Source: Paralithodes platypus (lineage: Eukaryota; Arthropoda; Malacostraca; Decapoda; Lithodidae). From it: a stretch of 64,000 nucleotides of DNA. Where the stretch lies: NCBI GenBank assembly GCA_032716605.1, contig CM064495.1:20871836-20935835 (forward strand), read 5' to 3'. Numbering within the stretch: position 1 is the first letter of the stretch; each line of letters starts with the position of its first letter. Shown piece after piece: positions 55,379 to 64,000 of this stretch. The translations under genes were made by a program, and so were the position numbers. Below the pieces are notes generated by a model. The model was not told the origin of the DNA. It saw only the letters and a program-made list of their open reading frames with translations, and searched no databases.

Positions 55379-58180
55379 CGACCCTCGTGTCAAAACCTCA
55401 AATTGTGAACGTCGACACATCTTTTGTGCTAATAAAGAATAATAAAGGTACAAAAATAATACTTGCGTTAATATACAGACCTCCAGCTCAATCAGTGCAA
55501 ACTGACCGAGAAATTTACGAACAAATTGCAGATATAAGTAACTCACAAGATACCGTAATTTTTGGCGACTTTAATTTACTTGTGACCAAGTGGGGCGATA
55601 CTCTTACTTCACACTCCGGACATGACTTGTATACGAACTTGCAAGAGAGTTCGCTTTATCAATTTGTTCGAATGCCGACCCGTGGTAATAACGTTCTTGA
55701 CATTGTACTTGCAACAAAAGAAGAATTGATAGAGAATTTGAATGTTGGTGATGAATTCAGTAACAGCGACCATCGTACGATAACTTTCACTTTAAAGTTT
55801 ACTAGTAACGAACCAAATAGTAGCATCGAAAAAGTCCCTAATTTCAAGAAAGCAAACTTCCATAAACTTAGAGCTATGTTTAAAGAAACTGACTGGAGCT
55901 TTTTAATTAACAATAACGACATAAATACATCTTGGAAGTTATTCGAAACCACTTACCTAAAAGCAGTGCAAGACTGCATACCATACGGCGTCCAGGCCAT
56001 AATAATAAGCCCAAATGGTGGAATAAAGATATTTCAAACTGCCTGCTTGCTAAAAAATTTGCTAATGATAGATTAAAATCCTCACAAAATGACGAAGAAC
56101 GGTGAAATTTGTAGAGCTACGACGCAAAGCCAAAAGTTAATTAAGCAAAGTAAAAAGACCTTAGAGTTACATATTGCGAATCAAAGTAAAACAAACCCGA
56201 AAGAATTCTATAGTTATATCAGAAAGAAAAAAGTAGTTACTTCAACTGTTGGACCGTTAGTCGATGAAAAAGGAGAATACACCAAAGACGAAGTACAAAT
56301 GAGTAATGCCCTCAATACCTTCTTTGCATCAGTTTTTACAACAGAAGACCTCAGTGATATCCCTACACCATCGCCGATTCAGATTGATAATTCAGATGTT
56401 CTAAGCAATATCACCGTTACAGAGAGAGAAGTATTGAATTGTTTAGATAAACTCAATGTAAATAAAACGCCAGGACCTGATACAATCTCGCCTAGAGTTC
56501 TAAAGGAAGCTAAGAATGAGCTCTCCAAACCACTGACATTACTATTCAATAAATCCTTGCAGTCTGGAACTATGCCTGATCAGTGGAAGCTAGCCAACGT
56601 AACACCGATATTCAAAAAAGGCAGCAAATCCCTACCCAGTAACTATCGTCCAATTAGCTTAACCTCAGTTGTATGTAAAATGCTAGAAACGGTCATACGA
56701 GACAGACTCGTAAATCACTTAGAGGAAATAACATACTTAAAGATACTCAACACGGCTTTCGTAAAAAACGTTCCTGTTTAACAAACCTCTTAGACTTCTT
56801 CCACGATATCCTCAACCTCTACGATGAGAGTAAAGCTGTAGATATTATATACCTTGATTTTCAAAAGGCCTTTGACAAAGTTCCCCACAAACGTTTACTG
56901 CTAAAACTAAAAGCGCATGGAATACAAGACGGTGTGTTGAAATGGATAGAAAATTGGCTCAGCAACAGAAAGCAAAGGGTAGTCATAAACGGTAAGGCAT
57001 CTAAATGGACCAATGTAAGTAGCGGGGTACCCCAGGGATCGGTACTAGGACCAATTCTCTTTCTAATTTACATCAACGACATAGATGAGGGTCTCACCTG
57101 CACAATCTCAAAATTTGCTGACGATACAAAAATTGCAAATAGCGTACTCTCAAAAGAACAAGTTGACGATATGCAACACAATCTAGATAAATTGTCATGT
57201 TGGGCCCAAATTTGGCAAATGAGTTTCAATGCGGATAAATGTAAAGTACTACATGTCGGATACCTAAATGAGAAAGCAAACTATTCGATGAATGGCACTC
57301 AGCTTAAGAATGTAAACAGAGAAACTGATCTGGGAGTAACAATATCGAGTAACCTAAAACCGAGTCAACAATGTTCAGAAGTTGTTAAGAAGGCAAACAA
57401 AATAATTGGCTTTATAGGCAGGTCATTTGAGCATAAATCCAAAGAAGTTATCCTAACCCTTTACAATTCCTTAGTCCGCCCTCTTCTGGAATACTGCGTT
57501 CAATCCTGGTGCCCTTATTACCAAAAAGATATAAACGAGCTAGAACGAGTTCAACGTAGAGTTACCAAAATGATACCTAGCCTAAAGAACAAACCATACG
57601 AAGAGCGTCTTAGAGAATTAAATCTATTTCCTTTAACCCAGCGCAGATTAAGAGGCGACTTAATTCAAGTGTTCAAATCATCATCAAAGGCATCGACAAT
57701 ATGAACTGTAGTAAGTACTTCACTATCGACCAATCTAATTACACGCGGGGAAACGGTTGCAAAATTATTGGTAAATCTTTTAACTCGCACGAATCTAAGA
57801 ATTTCTTCTTCAATCGAGTTGTCAACTTGTGGAATGGGCTTCCCCGAGACGTTATAGACTGCAGCACCGTTGATTCATTTAAATTCCGCCTAGACAAATA
57901 TCTCGCATCAAACCCGCGACTGACTGCGTTTGTAAATGAATAACTTTATCCTCCCCTCAGTTACTAACCCATATATCCCCTACTAACTTCCTAGTCCTGC
58001 CACGTTAGTGGCAGGGCAGTAGTTCCCTTTCCAATGTTCCCTTACCCACTCTAAACCACTGTTTGGACACTTGATCCTCAGTGTTTTGGAGGACAAGCAA
58101 CCTAGAAGGGTCACTAGACCTGTTGTTGCTTGATTTCCTTTGTACTCCTTTGTACTCCTTTGTACTCCTTTGTACTCAAG
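55379..58180 (+). mobile_element. LINE-B copy 2 (CR1-like) inserted in the minisatellite
   Basis: Starts inside the endonuclease domain and ends with the TTTGTACTCC tail (58138-58179). The array resumes at once with AAGGTTGTATT. About 71 bases of array are the same on both sides, including the rare TATTTTGTTTGACTGG unit. 5'-truncated but twice as long as copy 1. Confidence 0.93.
55387..57943 (+). pseudogene. LINE-B copy 2 endonuclease/RT, several frameshifts
   Basis: Endonuclease part 55387-56076: IYRPPAQ, IFGDFN, MPTRGNNVLDIVL and the NSDHR active site. Shifts follow between about 55995 and 56130. RT part 56089-56781 (TPGPDTISPRVLKEA, FKKGSKSLPSNYRPISL); one A is missing near 56727 relative to copy 1. 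Then 56934-57704 with GVPQGSVLGP, LIYIND and FADD. Two extra bases near 57670 shift the C-terminal part to 57701-57943. All motifs of an endonuclease-RT are legible, but no intact protein is possible. Confidence 0.9.
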
Positions 58181-58691
58181 GTTGTATTTTGTTTGACTGG
58201 TGCTTCACTATCAAGGTTGTATTATTATGGTAGACTGGTGCTTCACTCTCAAGGTTGTATAATTATGTTAGACTGGTGCTTCACTCTCAAGGTTGTATTA
58301 TTATGTTAGACTGGTGCTTCACTCTCAAGGTTGTGTTATTATGCTAGACTGGTGCTTCACTCTCAAGGTTGTAATATTAGGTTAGACTGGTGCTTCACTC
58401 TCAAGGTTGTATAATTATGTTAGACTGGTGGTTCAATCTCAAGGTTGTATTATTATGTTACACTGGTGCTTCACTCTCAAGGTTGTATTATTATGTTAGA
58501 CTGGTGCTTCACTCTCAAGGTTGTGTTATTATGCTACACTGGTGCTTCTCTCTCAAGGTTGTATTATGTTAGACTGGTGCCTCACTCTCAAGGTTGTATT
58601 ATTATATGCTACACTGGTGCTTAACTCTCAAGGTTGTATTATTATGCTAGACTGGTGCTTCACTCTCAAGGTTGTATTATTATGCTAGACT
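58181..58691. repeat. 38-bp minisatellite, segment 4
   Basis: About 13 units, decaying at the end near GCTAGACTATATTC. Confidence 0.96.
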
Positions 58692-59144
58692 ATATTCTAT
58701 TTTTTTCCCAGCTTAGTCTTACTTGGTTACTAGGCTATTACGGATATTTTGTAGCGAAATATGTTGTATATGAAAAATTAGCATTAATACGACACAGAGG
58801 CATAGTGGAGTCATAATTTGTCATTGAATATCGAAAAATCATCTGCTAGGGGATTCAATTAACCGTCAGCTGGAAAAAAATAGACAATAGTGCTTCCCTC
58901 TCAAGTTTATTTTATTTTACTAGAGTAGCGCTTCACTTGGACAAACTAACCCTTTTAGCATACAATGACGCTATTCTTTATAACACTTTGGCTAGCATTA
59001 AGCGACTTAATAAGGTTTCGGAAGGGAGTTAAATGAAATATTGAGATTATTGTCCCCTTTGATTTCCAAATATCCTCCCAAAGCTCCATAAACTCGGCTG
59101 ATGTTAACTAGAATCAAAGGAGAGTGATGCGCTCATATAGTCAA

Positions 59145-59346
59145 CTTATGTACCGGTGACGTCCACTTTCCTTAATTAATTCTGTCAAGTATTAGACGAT
59201 TATATTCAGCTTAGGAAGGACGTCTCCCATTCAAAGGCTACAGACTGTCTCAATAGATCCTTTTAGCTACCATATATCCTTCCTAAGTTTCATAAAATCG
59301 TCTATTTGTTGCTGAAATCAAATATAAAAGACGTCGCCGGTACATG
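59145..59346. mobile_element. F1 palindromic element (pair of 38241-38402)
   Basis: From TACCGGTGACGTCCAC to GACGTCGCCGGTACATG; the outermost bases and TTAA flanks have decayed. Confidence 0.78.
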
Positions 59347-59498
59347 TTTAATGTTATTGATATAACCCCTATCAAGCCTCACCTCGTTCGGGTTATAATT
59401 AAAAATTACATGTTCATGCGTGACCTCTAACAGGTTGCCAGACGACTCCGAACCTTTAATTTCCGTGATGTGTTCTTTAATAGATATCTCACCTTTAA

Positions 59499-59705
59499 CC
59501 CTTTGTGTGCCTGTGACGTCCATTTCGTTATATTCCGGCAGTTATTAGACGATTATATTTAGTTTAGGAAAGACCTCTAGCAACTAAAAGGCTACAAACT
59601 ATCTCATTTAATCCTTTGAGCTACCACAGATCCTTCCTAAGCTGTATAAACTCGTCTAATAGTTCCCAGAATAGGATGAAGAGAATGTCGCTGGTACTGG
59701 ATGGG
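59499..59705. mobile_element. F1 palindromic TTAA element (pair of 35913-36119)
   Basis: TTAA at 59495-59498 and 59706-59709; ends CCCTTTGTGTGCCTG and CTGGTACTGGATGGG. Confidence 0.83.
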
Positions 59706-59775
59706 TTAAAACGGATTTACACGAGTGCTTTTCCCCTTAATTTGTGCCCGCAACTTTTATCTGGCAGTTACTTAA

Positions 59776-60213
59776 CCCGTGGAGCCCCGGCTAGTTTTGT
59801 AATGTTTGTTCACCAGAACCCGGCCGGTTTTCAAAAACTGGTTTTATTCCAGAAACAATAGCGAATGGGTTAGGAATGAAGGAAAAACCACGAAAAACTG
59901 CTCAAAAAGCTTAAAGAATGGTCCTACAGAGCCCCCGAAAACGTATTTTACAAGAGTAAAAAATTGAAGGCAATTACCCCAAAAAAACAGGTTATTGCGT
60001 GCTCACGCGCACGCACGTGGACTTTGAGAGTTTTCAACCATCGGCACGGTTGCGTGGGATACGTACACAGTTTCCATACAAATCTGAGCCCTCTTGAGTG
60101 GCTACACCTGAGATTACGGTCGGCGCAATTAGGGTGACGTGTCAGACGCGTCTCTGGGGCTGTGCGTTACATACATCGCCGACGCGTGAGACGCGTCGCT
60201 GGGGCTGTACGGG
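59776..60213. mobile_element. TTAA-flanked element, P2 family, with empty site in the left arm
   Basis: 438 bases, TTAA at 59772-59775 and 60214-60217. Ends CCCGTGGAGCCCCGGC and GCTGGGGCTGTACGGG are inverted with few mismatches. The left arm at about 35838-35841 has a single TTAA in the matching context, so this is a direct filled/empty comparison. GACGCGT words repeat inside. No protein. Confidence 0.9.
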
Positions 60214-60249
60214 TTAAAGGTACTTTTAATATCATTCAGACCTCTACCA

Positions 60250-60455
60250 TAATCTTCTAATTACATCTTTTTCATTATAATCTGGCAATTATTATGCGAT
60301 TGTATTCAGTTTAGAGAGGATGTCTACCAATTGAAAAGCTACAAACTATCCTAATTAATCTTTTTAGCTACCATTACATCCTTCCTAATCTTCATTAACA
60401 AATTATAAATGTAGCTTAAAATCAAATACAAAATACGTCCCCGGTACAAAAGGGG
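60250..60455. mobile_element. F1 element (pair of the split copy 18291/35400)
   Basis: Ends CCGGTACAAAAGGGG next to TTAA (60456-60459); the other end is diffuse. It shows what the F1 copy hit by element A looked like before that insertion. Confidence 0.75.
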
Positions 60456-60774
60456 TTAATAAGGTCACACCCAAATGAATTTGTCAACCATTGAAACATC
60501 ATAATTCTGAAGCATCTGGGATATAAATAGGCATCATATTGTCTTGTTAGGGTTCAATACTGATTCAAATGGGCGCTCCGCAATTTATGCACCCGACTGT
60601 ACATCCATTACCCATAATTCCATACGCATCCATTTTAATCCGTATCGAACCTAAACGAGGTAATACAATACTTATAATATCCCCGATGTCTTAGAACTTG
60701 CCTTTATCCCAAGAATTGAGATAGATCTCATGGAACTATGTGTACAGCGAATGCGATAGGCCACACGGAAGCAG

Positions 60775-61629
60775 GACCATGAGAAAAACCTAAAAAACTG
60801 CCCCAGGGGCTCTCAAAACAAAGGAATATGTCATTAGGTGAGATAATTCCTCTCCAGTATTCTACCTCTCATCCATATGTTCCTCACCCCCCCCCCCCTT
60901 TCCCCATATTTTTCCGTCCTCCACCCCTCCTCAATTACCACCTATTTTTCCTATTATTTTCATCATTTATTGATTATTTTTCGCGCGAATTTCTCTCCCG
61001 CGGTTACATAGCACAAAGGAGTTATTTAACCCTTAAAGAGCGGCGCCCGGTTATAGCCGGGCACCAATTTGCAGCAAGTTAGGAGCATTATTATGGCTTT
61101 TAACGTGTTAAAATCGAGTGCAAATGGCCGGGAGTGCAGCGGGCCACACGTCCGACTCCCAGGGCCTACCGCCGCCCACTGACTCACCCTCCCTGTGTTC
61201 TCGAGAGGCGGCAGTGTAGCCAGTAGTGAGCGTAGCTGGGGAAAATATACCGCTATACGCTAAACTCCCATGTTACTGGTACCACTGTATGAGAACCACG
61301 AGTGCTACGTAGCTCGTTCTGGTCTCATTTTGAAGCTTTTAGCGCCTAGTTTTTTGCTGAATACATTTCTTTTCATGCAGATACTTGATTTATCATTCAG
61401 GAGGTCCTGAATATGCCCAAATAAGCCCAAAACCCCCTGCTAGACAAGGGTTAAGATACCTTATATAACTCTGAGATTTCACCCGCTTGCCTTAGTATAC
61501 CTAGAGAGCTCGAGGAGGGAGGATATATATTTCGCCGCCTCCCGCCTGAGGAAGTGACCGGGCGGCGAATATTTACGTTTTTGACCACTCAAATGCTTTT
61601 CCCACTTATTATATCACTACAAAGTTCAG
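60775..61629. mobile_element. PC-family fragment, split by a TTAA element
   Basis: 60775-61029 resembles 45095-45330 (GTGAGATAATTCC, a C-run, ACCACCTATTTTTCC), and 61455-61629 resembles its interior (TTTTGACCACTCAAATGC, CCCACTTATTATATCAC). Cut on the right by the LINE-D tail. Confidence 0.6.
61030..61450. mobile_element. TTAA-flanked element, P1 family
   Basis: 421 bases, TTAA at 61026-61029 and 61451-61454. CCCTTAAAGAGCGGC and GCTAGACAAGGG match the ends of 19372-19781, and interior words are shared (CACACGTCCGAC, GAGTGCTACGTAGCT). Confidence 0.87.
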
Positions 61630-61630
61630 A

Positions 61631-62374
61631 TGTTGTTGTTGTTGTTGTTGTTCCCTAAGCTGCCTGGCCGAACAGCCCCGAGTCCCTGAGAAAGGCCATG
61701 GCCACGATCGGGCTTTCCCACAGAGCTCTCATTGAGTGTAGATTGTGTTGTTGGCGTAAGTGGTTGTGTGAAATGCAGTCTTCTATGATATGTTTAATGG
61801 TATGGGGTGCTGTGTTACATCCCGGGCAGGCGTCGACAACGGAGTCATCCAGTCTCTTCTGATAGCTCAAGAGAGCTGGATGGTGTCCGCATCTCAGCCT
61901 GGCCAGGTGGACTCTGTCCTCGCGAGGAAGGGAGGATTCGGAAGGATGGATTTCGGGAGGTCGTGCATGCAGCTGCGTGTTGTCTGTGAGTGAGTGGATG
62001 GATCGGTGAGAGATATGAGTATGGATGTGCTTCTGGAAGTTGGTTCGGGGTGGGCAGGGAGGGAGAGAGGACAATAATTGTGTGTGATACCGTGTGCTGG
62101 GTGTTGTTTTGATATTTCTTGGTGTCTGTGGGTGTGTTGCCATGTAGTTTAGTGGGTGGTCTTGGTTCGTGGAGGCTGCTGCCAGGAATTGAGTGCCTCT
62201 CATGTCCAGATGGTCTTTGACTGAGGAGTTTTGGTTTCTTGATGTAGGTGATCTGTGGGTGCAGTAGCTGTGCAGCCTGTAATGATCTTCAGGGCTTTGT
62301 TTTGAATAGTCTGTAAGGTCTTATGATGTGTTTCAGATAGGTTAGAAGCCCAGGCTGGGCTTGCGTATTCCATC
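61631..62374 (-). pseudogene. LINE-D: 3' end of another jockey-type LINE, antisense
   Basis: On minus the reading starts with EYASPAWASNL and LQTIQNKALKIITGC (post-catalytic RT), then in a 182-codon frame (62203 to 61655) gives LARLRCGHHPALLSYQKRL and the cysteine-rich DACPGCNTAPHTIKHIIEDC. These are typical of the C-terminal tail of jockey-related RTs. The 3' tail is (AAC)n (61631-61652 on plus as GTT). Cut at its 5' side by the LTR at 62375. At least one frameshift or stop. Confidence 0.82.
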
Positions 62375-64000
62375 TGTGACGCCTGCAGCTCAGCAGAACG
62401 CCACGTGGGCTCAGCCGCTCGCTTGGCAACTCGCTAGCACTCGCCGGGGCAAGGTATTTGGCTACAGTCTATCTACAATGTTGTTCTTTCTTTCATAGTG
62501 TTCGTGTTGTTACAGACAGTCCCGTGGAGGTCTTTATTTTCGTCTGTGACAACGGGAAGCATTTTATATCATGAGTTGAACATAGGATGCATTGTATATA
62601 GTTAAGGAGAGAGAATAATATAGGCAGTGAGGTGGTAGTGTGTGCGTGCGTATACATGTGCTGTCTCCCCCCTCGCTTTGTAGGCTCGCGCGCGTGCCGT
62701 CTCATGCCTCTTGATTGGCTGGTGGTTCCTGGCGCCTTCTCCAGCCCTGCTGCCTGGTGACGTAGCAGCCTGTGATTGGCTGACCACCATGCCTTTGTGT
62801 GTGATCCCGGAGGGGTCCCGAGGAGTTCCTTCCTCAGAGCTTTCCTGACTAGCATACCCTTCACATGTCCCTTGCCCCCCTGTCTCCCGACTTCTACCTA
62901 TAGAGCACTTTCTCTCTCTCTCAACTTCTTACCTCATTCTTCTACTCTATTTAATATCATAACTTCCCTTTGGTTCTGCCATCGTATTATATGCTGAAGC
63001 TCTCAGATAACACATGTTTAGTTAGGCATTTTGGAAGGGTTACCATTTCTGTCTGTAGAGGTTCGACACACTCACAGTGTCTCCCTTCCTGTATCTTGGT
63101 GGTCTGCTGGGGGATTTAATGCTAGACTGGGATAAGGCTACTGGTGTTGTGATTTCCGATGTGTAGTAGGTTTTGTTGAACCTGTACAATCGCAACGGAG
63201 ACGTGGGAAGCCTAGGTGGTCTTTCTGACTGTGTACCTTGTGAGTTTAGCACTGTGTTGAGAGTGAGGGCTTTTGCCTCTGCCACCCAACACTGTGCTAA
63301 CTCGTTTGCTTTGATTTTGAGAGGGTCGCCAGGAGAGAACCAGATACTAGCGATCTGGATCTCTCAAGAGAGCACCCCGTCAATTAACGTAATTTGGCCG
63401 CATAGCCTTAAGGACTTCGCTAGGCTACGAGCAGCTTGCTCAGCCATTGTTTCCTAGCCTACTACATCCCAGCTAGACTTTATTCGCCTAGCAGACACCA
63501 GATTTAGATTATAAACTCTTTCTGTTATGTATGCATTATTATTCACGGCATTTATTAGTCTAGGTTGTTGTTGAGTTGCACAACCCTAGTAGGCTGTTTC
63601 GTTGATGAGGAAGTACTTCTTTTGCTGTTTGAGTTCCTACTATTGCGCAGTTATTATTATTCCCGTGCCAGTTAACCCTATATGTCCTTACAATAATTGT
63701 CATATCCTGTTCCTGCTTTATACTACAGTTCAAAATCCGATACGATCATCTTACCCCAGCATCAGACTTTCTTCAGAAGATTCCTGCTCGATGCTTTGGG
63801 ACTTTCGTTCACTTTCTTTAGTATAGGGGTGACAGTTAATTATTGTTTAGAGTAACTTTAAATATACCTTCTTCTAGTTTGCATTAAATCATTGCAGTGA
63901 TTTAATTAAGATCTCTATCTTTTCCTAGTATACCTTATTACCGTAATTGTATGTTGTTGTGATCAGGCTGTATCAGAGATCATCAGCCTGTAGTAGTAGT
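62375..64000 (+). mobile_element. Gypsy LTR (type C), running off the window
   Basis: Starts TGTGACGCCTGCAG after CATC and follows LTR B/C to the window end, about 180 bases short of the expected GTAACA. Whether it is a 5' LTR or a solo LTR cannot be seen. It interrupts LINE-D. Confidence 0.9.

Larger units (their letters stand above)
58835..60708 (-). repeat. Right arm of the large inverted duplication
   Basis: Reverse complement of 38720-38241, 36275-35800, 35570-35400 and 18338-17656, in that order. Contains its own TTAA insertion (59776-60213) absent from the left arm. Confidence 0.85.

Noticed and set aside
55379..58180. An intact autonomous LINE
   Set aside because: Endonuclease N-terminus missing and several frameshifts.
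49264..58691. CRISPR-like regular repeats
   Set aside because: Units are contiguous with no unique spacers, and the context is eukaryotic.
61790..61993. Plus-strand frames at 61.8-62.0 kb
   Set aside because: Antisense shadow of the LINE-D C-terminal domain.

Overview
The window looks like arthropod nuclear DNA, most likely from a decapod crustacean. The reasons are the AT-rich background, long TC and TA microsatellites, a short TTAGG telomere-type run, jockey-type and CR1-type LINEs of the kind abundant in decapod assemblies, and 1.8 kb LTRs of a Ty3/Gypsy element. I see no convincing intact host gene in 64 kb. The only host-like protein signal is a broken cold-shock (Y-box-like) domain at about 10.14-10.35 kb. 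Everything else readable is mobile or repetitive DNA, and most of its boundaries can be read directly as target-site duplications (TSDs).

Layout. 1-17 kb: a jockey-type LINE (LINE-A copy 1) with a poly(A) tail, microsatellites, a 102-bp tandem repeat, LINE-A fragments (one flanked by TTAGG repeats), a 2.2 kb element with long terminal inverted repeats (TIRs) and a TTA TSD, the cold-shock pseudogene, tRNA-like/SINE pieces, and a CR1-like LINE (LINE-B copy 1) with a 448-codon reverse-transcriptase reading frame. 18.3-35.4 kb: a nested pair of Gypsy elements. The outer one (18339-35395, TSD GCCT) was hit in its 5' LTR by the inner one (20077-28183, TSD ATGT), and also took two TTAA-flanked non-autonomous DNA elements. 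35.4-49.2 kb: palindromic TTAA elements, further LINE-A copies, two inverted LINE-C copies and a 1.35 kb palindromic element. 49.26-58.69 kb: a 38-bp minisatellite (about 2.8 kb of repeat) interrupted by a 1.97 kb solo-LTR-like element, a Gypsy solo LTR and LINE-B copy 2. 58.8-60.7 kb: the right arm of a large inverted duplication whose left arm lies at 17.65-38.7 kb, split by the nested Gypsy pair. 60.8-64 kb: TTAA elements, a minus-strand LINE-D fragment and a Gypsy LTR running off the window.

How the parts work together. Both Gypsy internal regions encode a Gag with a SCAN-like capsid and a CCHC knuckle, then an aspartic protease, a possible integrase C-terminal scrap, and the N-terminal part of a reverse transcriptase that ends at the same deletion in both copies. 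Neither can make a working polymerase, so the lineage is best read as a non-autonomous family mobilised in trans. The TTAA elements (several families, piggyBac-like by target site) are all non-coding. The two arms of the inverted duplication give empty-site/filled-site comparisons for several insertions, so the order of events can be partly reconstructed from this window alone.
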